A stretch of DNA of 64,000 nucleotides. Source: Luteolibacter yonseiensis. GTDB lineage: Bacteria > Verrucomicrobiota > Verrucomicrobiia > Verrucomicrobiales > Akkermansiaceae. The translations under genes were made by a program, and so were the position numbers. Below, piece by piece: positions 1 through 10,421 of this stretch. The notes under the pieces are model-generated. The model saw only the letters and a list, made by a program, of their open reading frames with translations, made no database searches and was not told the origin of the DNA. Position 1 is the first letter of the stretch; every line of letters begins with the position of its first letter. Location of the stretch: positions 682,001 through 746,000 of the forward strand of contig NZ_JAENIK010000004.1 in assembly GCF_016595465.1 (NCBI RefSeq), written 5' to 3'.

Positions 1-1268
1 CTTTCGAGCAGATCCTGGAAGGCCGGGATTTCGACTACGACCAGATCGAAAACGGCGAGGATGAGGCCAACGTCATCGACAATGACGACGACGAGGAAGC
101 CTCGGTTGTGAAGTTCGTGAACCAGATCCTCCGTGAGGCTCTGGACCAGCGGGCGACGGATATCCACGTCGAGCCGCTTGCGACGAATCTCCGCATCCGT
201 TACCGGATCGACGGTCGTTTGATCGAGGTCGCCGTGCCGGAAAACATCAAGGCGTTGCAAAGCTCGGTCATCGCCCGTTTGAAAATCATGGCCCGCCTCG
301 ACATCGCCGAGCGCCGGGTGCCGCAGGACGGACGGATCAACCTCCAGTTCGAGGGCGCGACCATCGACGTCCGCGTCGCCACCGTGCCGACCGTCGAGGG
401 CGAGAGCGTCTCCCTGCGTCTCCTCAACCAGGAAAAATTCAACATCGCCAAGCTCGGCATGGAATCGTTCGTCCTGAAAAAGATCGAATCCATCCTACAC
501 CTGCCGAACGGCATCATCCTGATCACCGGTCCGACCGGATCGGGTAAATCGACCTCGCTGTATTCCTTCCTCACCGAAGTGAACCACCCGGAGCGGCGGA
601 TCGTCACCGTGGAAGACCCGGTGGAAAACAAGCTCACCGGCGTCATGCAGATCGCCGTGAAGAACGAGATCGGCCTGACCTTCGCCACCGCGCTGCGTTC
701 CATCCTGCGGGCGGACCCGAACATCGTGATGATCGGGGAAATCCGGGACCTCGAGACCGCGGAGATCGCCATCCGCGCCTCGCTCACCGGTCACTTGGTT
801 TTCTCCACGCTGCACACGAACGACGCGATGGGCGGCATCAGCCGTCTGGTGGACATGGGGGTGGAACCCTTCCTCGTCTCCGCCGCGGTGCGTGCGTTCC
901 TCGCCCAGCGTCTCGTTAGAAAACTCTGCCCTGCGTGCAAGGTTCCGCGCGAGGTGAGCGAGCAGGACCGCCGCGATCTCGGCATCCCGCTGCACATCAC
1001 CGGACAACCTTACTCGCCGAAAGGTTGCGACCGCTGCCGGAATACCGGATTCGCCGGACGACTCGCCATTTACGAAGTCATCCTTCTGACTCCGCCGATG
1101 CAGGAGCTGGTCGCCCATCGCGCCCAGGCAGTCGAACTCCGAGCCCAGGCGGTGCGTGATGGCTACGTCCCCATGCGCGAATACGGCTGGCACAAGGTGA
1201 TGAAGGGTGAGACGACCATCGAGGAGGTCATTTCCGTCACCTCCTCCGACATCGGCGGCGCGGAATAA
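1..1268 (+). CDS. GspE/PilB-type secretion ATPase (5' end outside window)
   Basis: Cytoplasmic hexameric ATPase that powers type II secretion or type IV pilus assembly. The reading frame is open from the first base, so the N-terminal domain lies outside the window; the visible part begins in an acidic stretch (VIDNDDDEEAS). The core follows in order: the 'DQRATDIHVEP' start of the N2 domain, Walker A GPTGSGKST near bases 529-552, the Asp box, Walker B (VMIGEIRD near 727-750), the His-box (STLHTNDA) and a tetracysteine zinc motif (CPAC ... CDRC, about 926-1038). The gspF-type gene starts 51 bp downstream and is its usual partner. The sequence alone does not separate GspE from PilB, since the distinguishing N-terminus is missing. 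Confidence 0.93.
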   Translation, partial: FEQILEGRDFDYDQIENGEDEANVIDNDDDEEASVVKFVNQILREALDQRATDIHVEPLATNLRIRYRIDGRLIEVAVPENIKALQSSVIARLKIMARLDIAERRVPQDGRINLQFEGATIDVRVATVPTVEGESVSLRLLNQEKFNIAKLGMESFVLKKIESILHLPNGIILITGPTGSGKSTSLYSFLTEVNHPERRIVTVEDPVENKLTGVMQIAVKNEIGLTFATALRSILRADPNIVMIGEIRDLETAEIAIRASLTGHLVFSTLHTNDAMGGISRLVDMGVEPFLVSAAVRAFLAQRLVRKLCPACKVPREVSEQDRRDLGIPLHITGQPYSPKGCDRCRNTGFAGRLAIYEVILLTPPMQELVAHRAQAVELRAQAVRDGYVPMREYGWHKVMKGETTIEEVISVTSSDIGGAE

Positions 1269-1319
1269 AAACCGATCATCGGAACCACGGCTCACTGATC
1301 CCCCGGCACTTTCCCAACC

Positions 1320-2606
1320 ATGCCTCTCTTCGCATACAAAGCCCTCGCTGCAAACGGCTCCGTCACCACCGGAGAAATCGATGCGGCGGATCGCCCGGAA
1401 GCCTTGCGTGTCCTGGATAAAAAAGGACTCCAGCCGGTCAATCTCAAGGAGACCGCCGCACCGGCGGCTCCCAAGAAGGCGGCCCAGGGGGCGAAGTCGA
1501 AACCGGAGCCAGCGGAAAAAGCAAAGCCCAAGGCCGAAGACAAGGAAGCGCCGATCCCGGACGGACCGATCAAGCTCAAGCGTGCGGAAGTCGTGCTCTT
1601 CACCGAGGAACTTTCCGACATGCTCGGTGCCGGCCTCCAGCTTGAGCCGGCCCTCAAGTCGATGGAAAGCCGCCAGGAACTTGGAAACCTCAAGGCCGTG
1701 TCTTTCAAGATCCGCCAGATCGTGCGGGATGGTGTGAATTTCTCCGTTGCCCTGAAAAAAGTCAGCCCCAGCTTCGGCCCGTTGTACTGTTCGCTGGCGG
1801 CGGCGGGCGAGGCTTCCGGCGCTCTGGACGACATTCTGAAGCGCCAGGCGCACTACCTCAAGACCCTCGCGGAACTGCAGGCCCGCCTGATCCTTGCGAT
1901 GATCTATCCGGCGTTCCTCATTCTCGCGGGCATCGGCGTTTCGATCGTTTTCGTCACCACCCTCATTCCGCAGCTCACCCAGCTTATCAAGAGCAGCGGC
2001 GGGGAAATCCCTCTGGGCGCGGCCATCCTCATCGGCGTATCCAACTTCCTCAGCAAGTGGTGGCTCGTGGTGCTGCTGACCGGCATCGCCAGCTTCATCT
2101 TTTTCAAGGCCTGGAAGGACAACGAGGCGAACAAGCCGACATGGGACCGCATCAAGCTCAAGCTGCCGCTGGTCGGTGCCGTCATCACCAGCCGGTTCTA
2201 TGTACAGTTCCTGGAGACGATGGCCAACCTCGTCGGAAACGGACTGCCGCTCCTCCGCTCGCTGGAACTCTCGCGCGACGCCACCCAGAACCGTTCGCTG
2301 CGTGGCGCGCTGGACCAGGTCATCGCCCAGGTTGGTGACGGCCGCTCGTTCTCCAAGGCGCTCATCCGGAACGGCACCTTTCCCGCCCTGCTCATCGACA
2401 TGATTTCAGTGGGCGAGCAGACGGGAAAAATCGACCAGTCCCTGCGCCGCGCCGCAGAGAGATATGACAAGGAGCTTGATAAGAGCCTGCAGCGCATCAT
2501 GGCGCTCGTCATGCCGGCGGTGCTCATCGTCATGGCGGTGCTCATCGGCGCGATGGCCTATCTGATGATCACGTCCATCTTCCAGACGATGTCGAAGATG
2601 CAGTGA
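1320..2606 (+). CDS. GspF/PilC-family inner-membrane platform protein
   Basis: Polytopic membrane protein of the type II secretion/type IV pilus platform, the docking partner of the upstream ATPase. It opens with the family's 'FAYKALAANGSVTTGEIDA' signature, then has an unusual Ala/Lys/Pro-rich low-complexity insert at residues about 47-80. Two T2SSF domains follow, each ending in hydrophobic segments (residues about 190-225, about 240-265 and about 400-425). At 428 residues it is slightly longer than usual because of the insert. The start ATG is the only one compatible with the conserved N-terminus. A hairpin terminator lies just after the stop, so the two genes probably end the transcript. 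Confidence 0.92.
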   Translation: MPLFAYKALAANGSVTTGEIDAADRPEALRVLDKKGLQPVNLKETAAPAAPKKAAQGAKSKPEPAEKAKPKAEDKEAPIPDGPIKLKRAEVVLFTEELSDMLGAGLQLEPALKSMESRQELGNLKAVSFKIRQIVRDGVNFSVALKKVSPSFGPLYCSLAAAGEASGALDDILKRQAHYLKTLAELQARLILAMIYPAFLILAGIGVSIVFVTTLIPQLTQLIKSSGGEIPLGAAILIGVSNFLSKWWLVVLLTGIASFIFFKAWKDNEANKPTWDRIKLKLPLVGAVITSRFYVQFLETMANLVGNGLPLLRSLELSRDATQNRSLRGALDQVIAQVGDGRSFSKALIRNGTFPALLIDMISVGEQTGKIDQSLRRAAERYDKELDKSLQRIMALVMPAVLIVMAVLIGAMAYLMITSIFQTMSKMQ

Positions 2607-2621
2607 TTCCGGCCTGTCAGG

Positions 2622-2651
2622 GGCCGTTCTCGGGAAGAACCGCCGTTTTTT
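2622..2651 (+). terminator. Rho-independent terminator after gspF-like gene
   Basis: GGC-c-GTTCT pairs with AGAAC-c-GCC around a CGGGA loop, with one internal C:C mismatch, followed at once by a run of six T. It lies 15 bp after the stop codon. Confidence 0.75.
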
Positions 2652-2797
2652 GAAATTTCGGAAAGACAAAGTGTTCCGACGCACGTTATATCCGGCCCGG
2701 GACGAGCATAACCCGCCCTTTCCCCAACAACCACCGGGCGGATCCGACGATGGAATCTAACACATTCTAACGGATCATCCGGTGTCCCGACCCGCAC

Positions 2798-3184
2798 ATG
2801 CACCGCCTACCTTCCCAACACGCTGTCACCCGTTTCAAGGTCGCCTCCTGGCTGATCGTTCTTCTCTTCCTGCTGCTGTTGGCGACCTCCGGCCTCCTCG
2901 TGCATTCCCTCGTCACGGCGGACAGGGAACTGGCCTCCCTCGCGCTCGGGCTGATGGGCGGCACCGTCGCCGTCGGCATCACCCAGTGGGCCGTGGCCAT
3001 CCGCGCGCGCTGCCCGCTGTGCCATGCCAAATCCATCGCGCGGAACGGTTGCTCGAAACACCGGAACGCGCGCGCGCTTCTCGGCAGCTACCGCCTGCGC
3101 GTGGCTCTGAGCATCATTTTCCAGAACAAGTTCCGGTGCCCGTATTGCGGCGAATCCACGGCGGCGAAGGCGAGGGGCCGGTGA
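2798..3184 (+). CDS. Small membrane protein with a zinc-ribbon-like tail
   Basis: Not recognised as a named family. A protein of 128 residues with two hydrophobic segments (about residues 17-37 and 46-66), followed by a cytoplasmic-looking tail holding two CxxC pairs (CPLC at about 72 and CPYC at about 113), which suggests a zinc ribbon. The stretch between the pairs is basic. It stands alone between a terminator for the secretion genes and a hairpin facing the efflux operon. An alternative reading frame over the same DNA (2782-3231) has no family features. Confidence 0.6.
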   Translation: MHRLPSQHAVTRFKVASWLIVLLFLLLLATSGLLVHSLVTADRELASLALGLMGGTVAVGITQWAVAIRARCPLCHAKSIARNGCSKHRNARALLGSYRLRVALSIIFQNKFRCPYCGESTAAKARGR

Positions 3185-3187
3185 AGT

Positions 3188-3229
3188 CCGCCGGACCGGG
3201 CGGTGGCCCGCCGCGGTCCGGACGGTTTT
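3188..3229. terminator. GC-rich hairpin between convergent genes
   Basis: A long imperfect inverted repeat (CCGCCGGACCGGGCGG against CCGCCGCGGTCCGGACGG) followed by TTTT on the plus strand lies between the stop of the small membrane protein and the stop of the outer-membrane channel gene. It probably terminates the plus-strand gene and may act in both directions. Confidence 0.6.
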
Positions 3230-3240
3230 GAGGATCCCGT

Positions 3241-4614
3241 TTACCAACCTCCTCCGAGAGCCTTGTAGAGGCCCACCGAGTTGATGTTCCGCGCGAGGCG
3301 GAGACGGATGAGGGATTGTTGCGCGGTGTAGTAGTCCAGCGTCGCGGTGAGGACCTCGAAGTAGCTGTCCACGCCCTGGGTGTAGCGGGCCTTGGAAAGA
3401 TCGGCGCGCTTCTGCTGCGCCTTGACGAGGCTCTGGGTGGCGCTGATCTGTTCATCCAGGCCCGTGCGTGAGGCGAGGCTGTCGGCCACCTCGCGGAAGC
3501 CGGTCTGGATGGATTTCTCATAGTTGGCGATCTCGATTTCCTTGCGGATCTCCGCCACGTCGAGGTTCGCCTTGTTGCGGCCGCCGTCGAAGATCGGAAC
3601 GTTGATGGCGGGGGAGAACAACCAGGTGGCGGTCCCGTTCGAGAACAGGTTCGACAGGCTGTTGCTGGCGGCTCCGACGTTGGTGGTGAGGGTGATGCTC
3701 GGGAAAAACGCGGCGCGGGCGGCTCCGATGTTCGCATTCGCGGCACGGAGCTGGTGCTCGGCCTCGCGGATGTCCGGGCGGCGGAACAGCAGCTCGGAAG
3801 GAACCCCGGCACGGACATTCGCAACCAGGATCTCATCCAGCGAGCGCCCGGCGGGAAGGTTCGCCGGCAATGATCCGCCGCAAAGGAAGGTGAGCGAGTT
3901 GTTCACTTCCTGAATGCGCTGGCGGAAGGCCGCCAGGTCCGCCTTCGCCGTCTGGCGCTGGACCTCGATGGAGCTGAGATCCAGTTCCGAGATGGCACCG
4001 GCGTCGAACCGCTGTTTCACGATGTCATAGGCGGAGTTGAAGCCCTCGAGACTTTGCTCGGAAAGAGCGACCTGCTCATGCAGCGCGCGCTCCGCGAGGT
4101 ATTGGTTCGCGATCTGGGCGACCAACGAGATTTGCGCGCCGACGCGGGCGGCGTCGCTGCCGAAGTAGCTCTCCAGCGCGCTGCGGTTCAGGCTCCGGAC
4201 ACGGCCGAAGAGGTCCAGCTCGTAGGAGGAGAGCCCCACGCTGACGTCATAGTTGCCGGAAGCGGAACCGCCGCCGCCATCCGCATTGACGCTGCGCCTG
4301 CGCTCGGTGGAGGCACCCGCGTAGATGGTCGGGAAGAGATCGCTGCGGGAAATGCCGTATTGGGCGCGGGCTTGTTCCACATTCAGCGCCGCGATGCGGA
4401 GGTCCCGGTTGTTTTCCAGCGCGGCCTGCACGAGTTTTTTCAACCGGGGATCGGTGAAGAACTTCTGCCATGCGATGTCACCCGGGACTTCCCCGCCGGT
4501 TTTGCCGGGGAACTTGCCGGAAACAGGGGAATTGATGGGGTCGAGCGCGGGGATGAAGGAACAAGAGGTCGTGAGCAGACCGGTGGCCAAGATGGTTGCG
4601 AGTGAGTTACGCAT
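3241..4614 (-). CDS. RND efflux outer-membrane lipoprotein (OprM/NodT family)
   Basis: TolC-like outer-membrane channel of the tripartite pump encoded just upstream. The chosen ATG at 4614 gives a lipoprotein signal ending in the lipobox LLTTSC, so the mature protein starts at Cys18 and is anchored in the outer membrane. Two OEP repeats follow; family words include '[22 protein letters not shown]' (only this part noted), '[20 protein letters not shown]' and '[16 protein letters not shown]'. The 457-residue length is normal. The gene overlaps the pump gene by 8 nt, which suggests translational coupling. A longer reading frame to 4827 exists but runs into the pump gene and lacks the signal peptide at its start. 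Confidence 0.93.
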   Translation of the reverse strand: MRNSLATILATGLLTTSCSFIPALDPINSPVSGKFPGKTGGEVPGDIAWQKFFTDPRLKKLVQAALENNRDLRIAALNVEQARAQYGISRSDLFPTIYAGASTERRRSVNADGGGGSASGNYDVSVGLSSYELDLFGRVRSLNRSALESYFGSDAARVGAQISLVAQIANQYLAERALHEQVALSEQSLEGFNSAYDIVKQRFDAGAISELDLSSIEVQRQTAKADLAAFRQRIQEVNNSLTFLCGGSLPANLPAGRSLDEILVANVRAGVPSELLFRRPDIREAEHQLRAANANIGAARAAFFPSITLTTNVGAASNSLSNLFSNGTATWLFSPAINVPIFDGGRNKANLDVAEIRKEIEIANYEKSIQTGFREVADSLASRTGLDEQISATQSLVKAQQKRADLSKARYTQGVDSYFEVLTATLDYYTAQQSLIRLRLARNINSVGLYKALGGGW

Positions 4615-7600
4615 GGTGAATTTCTCCTTTTTGAGTTGCTGCAGGGGGAGCTTCGGCGGCGGGACGGCCAAAGAAGCGGGTGACGACTTTGCTGACGACC
4701 ACAAAGAACACCGGGACGAGGAAAACCGCGAGGATTGTTCCTGAAACCATGCCGCCGGCGACTCCCGTGCCGATGGCGTTCTGGCTACCGGAACCCGCGC
4801 CCGAACTGATGACCAGCGGGACCACACCGAGGACGAAGGCCATCGAGGTCATGAGAATGGGACGCAACCGGAGACGCACGGCCTCCAGGGTGGCGGGGAT
4901 GAGTTCCTTGCCCGCCTTGATCTCATCCAGCGCGAACTCGATAATGAGGATCGCGTTCTTGGTTGAAAGGCCGACGGTGGTGAGAAGGCCCACCTTGAAG
5001 AACACGTCGTTCGGCAGATCGCGGAAATGCGCGGCGAGCAGGGCACCCAAAATGCCGAGCGGGACCACCATGATGACGGCCACGGGGATGGACCAGCTTT
5101 CATAAAGCGCCGCAAGGCAGAGAAACACGATGAGAATGGACACCGCATAGAGGATGGGAGCCTGGCCCCCTGAAATCCTTTCCTCCAGCGACTGGCCGGA
5201 CCATTCGAAGCCGAAGCCCTCCGGCAGCTTGCCGGCCATGGCCTCCATCTCGCTCATCGCCTCGCCCGAACTGAGGCCGGGGGCGGCCATGCCCTTGATG
5301 TTCACCGCCGGCACGCCGTTGTAGCGCTGGAGCTGTGGCGAGCCGTAGGTCCAGCTGATGTTCGTGACTTCTGAAAGGGCGACCATGCCGCCCTGCTTGT
5401 TCCGGACGTAAACGTTGCCGATATCCTCCGGTTTCATGCGGAAGGGTGCGTCCAGTTGGATGATCACGCGCTGCACGCGCGTGCCGTTGACGAAGTTGTT
5501 CACGTAGCTGGAACCGAAGGCGGTCTGCATGGTCGTGTTGATGTCCGCAAGCGACACGCCGAGCGCGCTCGCCTTGTCCTGGTCCAGCTCGATCTTCATC
5601 TGGGCGGCGTCGGAGAGGCCTTCCGGCCGGACGCCGGCGAGCTTGGGATTCTGCGCGGCCATTCCAAGGAGCTGTCCTTGGGCGGCGACCAATGCCTCGT
5701 GACCTTTTCCACCGAGATCCTGCAGCCAGAAGTCGAAACCGGACGAGGTTCCGAGTTCCGGGATGGCGGGAGGGTTGATGGGGAACACGATGGCGTCCTT
5801 GATCCCGGAGAATCCCGCGAAGGCGCGCTGGATGACGGCCTGCACCTTGTGCTGGGATCCCTTGCGCTCTTCCCATGGCTTGAGACGGATGAAGGCGAGG
5901 CCCGAGTTCTGCGCACGACCGGCGAAGCTGAATCCGGCCACGGTGAAGAAATGCTCCACCTCCTCCTGTTTCGCGAGATATTCCTCCGCCTGCTTGAGCA
6001 CGGCGACGGTGCGCTCGTCGGTGGCGCCCTGTGGCAGCGAGAACAGCGTCAGGAAATAGCCCTGGTCCTCCTCGGGAAGGAACGAGGACGGCATCTTCTG
6101 ATAGTAGTAACCGACAGCGGCGCAGATGAGGACGAGCGCGGCCATCCCTGAAGCCGAGTGCCTGACGAGGCTTCCGACCCAGCCTTGGTAGCGGCGGGTG
6201 GTGGCGTCGAAGGTGCGGTTGAACCAACCGAAGAATCCGCGTTTCTCATGGTGATGACCCGCCTCCACCGGCTTGAGAAGGCTGGCGCAAAGCGCGGGCG
6301 TCATCGTGAGCGCCATCAGGATGGAGAAGAACATGCAGGACACGATGGACATCGTGAACTGGCGGTAGATGGTGCCCACCGAGCCACCGAAAAACGCCAT
6401 CGGCAGGAACACCGCGGTAAGCACCAGCGTGATGCCGATGAGCGCGCCGGTGATCTGGCTCATGGCCTTGCGGGTGGCCTCCTTGGGAGACAGGCCTTCC
6501 TCGCTCATGATCCGTTCGACGTTTTCAACAACGACGATGGCGTCGTCCACCAGAATGCCGATGGCGAGCACCATGCCGAACATGGTGAGCACGTTGATGG
6601 AGAAGCCGAACGCCGCCATGACGCCGCAGGTGCCGAGGAGGGCCACCGGCACGACCAGTGTCGGGATGAGGGTGGCACGGAAGTTCTGCAGGAACAGGTA
6701 CATCACGAGGAACACCAGGATGATGGCCTCGATGAGCGTCTTGATGACCTCCTCGATGGAGATCTTGACGAAGGTGGAGGTGTCCAGCGGGAAAACAACC
6801 TTCACTCCCGGCGGGAAGAATTTCGAAAGGCGGTCCACCTCGGTGCGGACTGCGTTGGCGGTGTCCAGCGCGTTGGCGGTGGGGGACAGCTTGATGGCGC
6901 AGGCACCGGTGGGCTTGCCGTCGATGTTCGCCTTGATGGAATACTCCTGGCCACCCAGCTCCACCCGGGCGACATCCCGCAGATACACGCGGGAGCCGTC
7001 GGTGTTGAAGCGCAGGACGATGTCTTCGAACTGCTTCACCTCTCGGAGGGTGGAACGACCTTGAAGGATCACGTTGAGCTGCTGGCCTTGGACCGCGGGG
7101 AGCTGGCCGATCTGGCCGACGGGCACCTGGGTGTTCTGCGCGGCGACGGCGGCGGAGACGTCTCCGGGTGTGAGCGCGTAGCTGTTCAGCTTGTCAGGAT
7201 CGAGCCAGATGCGCATGGCGTACTGGGTGCCGAACTGGATGACCTCGCCGACCCCCTGCACGCGGCGGAGCGGGTCGAGCACGTTCGAGGCCAGATAGTT
7301 CCCGAGACTGATGGCATCCATGCTGCCGTCATCGGTCGTGAGGGCGATGAACATCATGAAGTTGCGCGTCGCCTTGGCGACAACCACGCCCTGCTGTTGC
7401 ACGGTCGCGGGAAGGCTGGGCGTCGCCAGCTGCACCTTGTTCTGCACCTGCACCTGCGCCACGTCCGGATCGGTGCCGGGCTTGAAATACAGGGTGATGG
7501 TGGCGGTGCCGTTCGCATCACTGGCGGACGACATGTAGAAGAGGTTGTCGATGCCGTTGAGCTGCTGCTCGATGACCGAGGTCACCGTGTCGGTAAGCGT

Positions 7601-7765
7601 TTCGGCGGAGGCTCCGGCGTAGTTCGCCGTGATCGAAATGGATGGCGGAGCGACGCTGGGATACTGGGCGACGGGCAGCCGCGTGATCGCGATGCCCCCC
7701 AGGAGACAGATGAGGATGGAGATCACCCAAGCGAAGACCGGGCGGTCGATGAAGAAACGGGCCAT
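4607..7765 (-). CDS. RND multidrug efflux pump permease (AcrB/MexB, HAE-1 family)
   Basis: Proton-driven inner-membrane transporter of the tripartite pump. At 1052 residues it has the full HAE-1 length. The N-terminus '[17 protein letters not shown]' is canonical. The proton-relay residues are present: the DD pair in '[18 protein letters not shown]' of TM4 and the Lys in '[14 protein letters not shown]' of TM10. Two large periplasmic loops and about 12 hydrophobic segments follow the standard plan. It sits second in the operon: the fusion protein ends 21 bp before its start and the channel gene overlaps its end. The substrate cannot be deduced from sequence. Confidence 0.96.
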   Translation of the reverse strand: MARFFIDRPVFAWVISILICLLGGIAITRLPVAQYPSVAPPSISITANYAGASAETLTDTVTSVIEQQLNGIDNLFYMSSASDANGTATITLYFKPGTDPDVAQVQVQNKVQLATPSLPATVQQQGVVVAKATRNFMMFIALTTDDGSMDAISLGNYLASNVLDPLRRVQGVGEVIQFGTQYAMRIWLDPDKLNSYALTPGDVSAAVAAQNTQVPVGQIGQLPAVQGQQLNVILQGRSTLREVKQFEDIVLRFNTDGSRVYLRDVARVELGGQEYSIKANIDGKPTGACAIKLSPTANALDTANAVRTEVDRLSKFFPPGVKVVFPLDTSTFVKISIEEVIKTLIEAIILVFLVMYLFLQNFRATLIPTLVVPVALLGTCGVMAAFGFSINVLTMFGMVLAIGILVDDAIVVVENVERIMSEEGLSPKEATRKAMSQITGALIGITLVLTAVFLPMAFFGGSVGTIYRQFTMSIVSCMFFSILMALTMTPALCASLLKPVEAGHHHEKRGFFGWFNRTFDATTRRYQGWVGSLVRHSASGMAALVLICAAVGYYYQKMPSSFLPEEDQGYFLTLFSLPQGATDERTVAVLKQAEEYLAKQEEVEHFFTVAGFSFAGRAQNSGLAFIRLKPWEERKGSQHKVQAVIQRAFAGFSGIKDAIVFPINPPAIPELGTSSGFDFWLQDLGGKGHEALVAAQGQLLGMAAQNPKLAGVRPEGLSDAAQMKIELDQDKASALGVSLADINTTMQTAFGSSYVNNFVNGTRVQRVIIQLDAPFRMKPEDIGNVYVRNKQGGMVALSEVTNISWTYGSPQLQRYNGVPAVNIKGMAAPGLSSGEAMSEMEAMAGKLPEGFGFEWSGQSLEERISGGQAPILYAVSILIVFLCLAALYESWSIPVAVIMVVPLGILGALLAAHFRDLPNDVFFKVGLLTTVGLSTKNAILIIEFALDEIKAGKELIPATLEAVRLRLRPILMTSMAFVLGVVPLVISSGAGSGSQNAIGTGVAGGMVSGTILAVFLVPVFFVVVSKVVTRFFGRPAAEAPPAATQKGEIHHA

Positions 7766-7786
7766 GTTGTTAGAAAGTTGGAGGGA

Positions 7787-8923
7787 TCAGTGTGCCTTCG
7801 GGTCGGAGCTTTTTTCCTGCGGCGGAACATACGGCTCCGGTACCACGGGAGCACCGGGCCTGGCCTTGAGCTGGCCTTCCATGACGAGGCGTTCGCCGCC
7901 TTCCAGGCCGGACTCCACCACCCACTTGTCACCTATCGCCTCGGCGGTCCGGATCATGCGCAGTTCCGCATGGTCCTTGTCATCCACCAGCAACACGCTG
8001 CTCATGCCGGCCGTGGCGCGGGTGACCGCCCGCTGGGGCACCGTCACCACGTTTTCCTTGACCGCCTGCACGACGCGGGCGCGGGCGAACAGGCCGGGAA
8101 GCAGATCACCCTTGGGATTGGGAAACTCCGCGCGGAGCGTCACCATGCCGGTGGTCTGATCCACCGACACCTCGGAGAAAAGCAGGCGGCCGTGATGTTC
8201 GTAGGCGCTGCCGTCCTCCAGCAGCAGGCTGACCTTGCTTTCATCGGTGCCGGCCTTTTTCAGCGCGACGAGGTCGGCGCTCGATTGGGTGAAGTCGAAA
8301 TAAATCGGGTCCAGCTGTTGGATGACCGCCATCAGGGTCGCGCTGCCCTGGCCAACAAGCGCTCCTTCCGTGACGACCGCCTTGCCGATGCGGCCCGAAA
8401 TGGGCGCCGTCACGGTGGCATAGCCGAGGTTCAGTTCGGCGGTGGTCAGCGCGGCCTTCGCCGCGAGCAATTCCGCCGACGCAACGGCCACGGCGGACTC
8501 GGAATCATCGGCCTCCTTCCTGCTCACCGCGTTCACCGCGACCAGCTCGCGGAAGCGTTTGTCGTCGTTTTGTGTCTGCTTCGCGTTTGCCTCGGCACGC
8601 ACGTAGTTGGCCTGCGCGCTGTCGCGGGCGGCTTGGAGCGGTGCGGGATCGATTTGGAAGAGCACGTCGCCCGCCTTGACCTCCGCACCTTCTTCGAAGG
8701 TTTTCTTCAGGAGAATGCCCGCGACACGCGCCCGGACTTCCGCCACGCGCACCGCATCGATGCGTCCCGGCAGATCCCGCGTGATGGTGACGGTCTCTTT
8801 CGTCACAGGCAGGAACGACACGTGGGCCGGCGGCATGGCAGGCGGTGCGGCGGCGGTCTTTTTACCGCAGCTCGGCAAACACAACCAAATGACAGAGAGG
8901 GGCAGGAATAAAATCGGGCGCAT
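7787..8923 (-). CDS. RND efflux periplasmic adaptor (AcrA/MexA family)
   Basis: Periplasmic membrane-fusion protein linking pump and channel. It starts with a lipoprotein signal (lipobox CLPSC, Cys19). The order is then the barrel-sandwich start 'GRIDAVRVAEVRARVAGILLK', an alpha-helical hairpin (about residues 95-160), the lipoyl return 'GYATVTAPISGRIGKAVVTEGALV', and the beta-barrel and membrane-proximal domains. It is the first gene of the operon and its start faces the LysR gene across a 121-bp shared control region. The 378-residue length is typical. Confidence 0.95.
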   Translation of the reverse strand: MRPILFLPLSVIWLCLPSCGKKTAAAPPAMPPAHVSFLPVTKETVTITRDLPGRIDAVRVAEVRARVAGILLKKTFEEGAEVKAGDVLFQIDPAPLQAARDSAQANYVRAEANAKQTQNDDKRFRELVAVNAVSRKEADDSESAVAVASAELLAAKAALTTAELNLGYATVTAPISGRIGKAVVTEGALVGQGSATLMAVIQQLDPIYFDFTQSSADLVALKKAGTDESKVSLLLEDGSAYEHHGRLLFSEVSVDQTTGMVTLRAEFPNPKGDLLPGLFARARVVQAVKENVVTVPQRAVTRATAGMSSVLLVDDKDHAELRMIRTAEAIGDKWVVESGLEGGERLVMEGQLKARPGAPVVPEPYVPPQEKSSDPKAH

Positions 8924-9014
8924 GGGAGATGGCGTGGAACCCTCAAACGAACGTTCGAGTGGATTAGGTATCGCCTATTTTTTTAAAACCGGAATGACTT
9001 TGATGTTTCCATGC

Positions 9015-9033
9015 TGGTAACTTTAGATTACCA
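9015..9033. promoter_or_regulatory. LysR-type operator (T-N11-A inverted repeat)
   Basis: TGGTAA-N7-TTACCA is a perfect 6-bp inverted repeat that contains the LysR-family core T-N11-A (T at 9018, A at 9030). It lies in the divergent control region and ends 11 bp before the LysR ATG, so it could mediate autorepression as well as efflux control. A second palindrome, CGAACGTTCG at 8948-8957, lies nearer the efflux side. Confidence 0.65.
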
Positions 9034-9044
9034 CTCTGGCCGGG

Positions 9045-9953
9045 ATGGAACTCAGACATTTACGATATTTCGTGGCGGTTGCTGAGGAACTTAGCTTCCG
9101 CAAAGCCGCGGATCGCCTGAACGTGAGCCGCCCCGCCTTGAGCAAACAGATCAAGGATCTGGAGAATGAGATCTCCGTAAAACTGCTCCACCGCGACACG
9201 GTGAATGTCTCCCTGACCAAGGCGGGCGAGATTTTCCTGGAGGATTCGCAGCAGCTCCTGGCTTTGGCAGGCAACGCCATCGAGCGGGCCCATGACGCGC
9301 AATCCGGCCACCGGGGCAAACTGCGCATCGGCAGCGTCGGCATCATCGCCACGGATTTCCTGCCGAAGACACTCAAGATTTTTCATCAGAAATATCCGGG
9401 CGTGGAAGTGGAGTTCGTGGAGATGCTTCCCACCGAACAGCTTCGTTCGCTGCCATCGGGCAAGATCGACATCGGCTTCGCGTACGGCAAGGAAGTCGAG
9501 AGCTACCCCTACCTCCGCAGCCTCTGCGTGGTCCACTCCATCTTCGGCGTCGCCGTCTCCCGCCAGCACCCGCTGGCCACACGTGAATCGGTCGCGCTCA
9601 AGGATCTCCGTTGGGAAACCCTCCTTTGCGTGGGAGGCGACGGAAAGTCCGGGCATAAGGAAGCCATTTGCCAGATCTACACCGCGGAAGGCGCCAAGCC
9701 CACCAAACACCGGAAGATCGAAGGCTTCGACTCCATGGTCACGCTCATCGCCGCCGACCAAGGCATTTCCTTCCTCCCTCATGTACTGGATCTGGGCAAC
9801 CAGGACGTGGTCATCCTGCCGCTGGATTCCACCGCCAACCTCGACTTCCACATGTGGGCCGTCTGGCAGGAAAATTCCGCGTCCCATCACGTGAAACACT
9901 TCATCGAGCTGCTGGAAGGCCGGGAACTCGTGACAAGCAGCCACGTGGCTTGA
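9045..9953 (+). CDS. LysR-family transcriptional regulator
   Basis: DNA-binding regulator, probably of the divergent efflux operon. The N-terminal winged helix-turn-helix is clear ('MELRHLRYFVAVAEELSFRK' and 'LNVSRPALSKQIKDLE'), followed by the linker helix and a periplasmic-binding-like effector domain starting near residue 90 ('GKLRIGSVGI'). The 302-residue length is normal. The effector domain does not identify the ligand. Confidence 0.93.
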   Translation: MELRHLRYFVAVAEELSFRKAADRLNVSRPALSKQIKDLENEISVKLLHRDTVNVSLTKAGEIFLEDSQQLLALAGNAIERAHDAQSGHRGKLRIGSVGIIATDFLPKTLKIFHQKYPGVEVEFVEMLPTEQLRSLPSGKIDIGFAYGKEVESYPYLRSLCVVHSIFGVAVSRQHPLATRESVALKDLRWETLLCVGGDGKSGHKEAICQIYTAEGAKPTKHRKIEGFDSMVTLIAADQGISFLPHVLDLGNQDVVILPLDSTANLDFHMWAVWQENSASHHVKHFIELLEGRELVTSSHVA

Positions 9954-9978
9954 ACAGCATTTTTCCTGCTATCTCCCC

Positions 9979-10377
9979 ATGAAGTTCCTGCTTGTCCTCC
10001 CGCTTCTGTTGGTTTCGTGCGCCGCCATTCCCGGTGGTGGCGGCAAAGTCACCTACCGCTACGTCAACTCGCTCGACTTCGGCAACGACAACACCCTCGA
10101 TGCCGTGACCGTCACCGGCTACGACGAGCAGAACAACGGAGAGGCCACCCGTCTCGATCTAACGGTAGGCGGATCCCGCCTCACCCTCCGCGATCCCTAC
10201 GGCGACGGCAATGGCGGTGGCTACATGTACAACCCGGCCGTCGGCCTTGGCTCCGACGGAGCGCTCGTCATCACGTGGAGCCGGATCGGGGAGGTCCTCT
10301 GCCGTGCGGAAATCACCTCCGGCCCGCAAGGCCAGCTCATCGAACGGAAGCGGAGCGTGAAGGATCTCTCGCGATAG
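9979..10377 (+). CDS. Small secreted lipoprotein, unknown function
   Basis: Not recognised. A protein of 132 residues with a lipoprotein signal (LLLVSC, Cys13) followed by a Gly-rich linker and a beta-rich, Asp/Asn/Gly-rich domain without cysteines. It begins 25 bp after the LysR stop on the same strand and may be co-transcribed with it. Confidence 0.65.
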   Translation: MKFLLVLPLLLVSCAAIPGGGGKVTYRYVNSLDFGNDNTLDAVTVTGYDEQNNGEATRLDLTVGGSRLTLRDPYGDGNGGGYMYNPAVGLGSDGALVITWSRIGEVLCRAEITSGPQGQLIERKRSVKDLSR

Positions 10378-10421
10378 GGGATCCGTTGTGTCCACCATGT
10401 CGAAGCCTGTTATCAGGCCCG

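Noticed and set aside
6158..8911. Long plus-strand open frame (917 codons) opposite the RND pump genes
   Set aside because: It is antisense to two clearly conserved genes, has His/Arg/Gly-rich composition without domains, and arises from the codon bias of the GC-rich genes.
9938..9953. AGCCACGTGGCT palindrome near the end of the LysR gene as a parS site
   Set aside because: It shares only the CCACGTGG centre; the flanking GTT/AAC needed for parS is missing.
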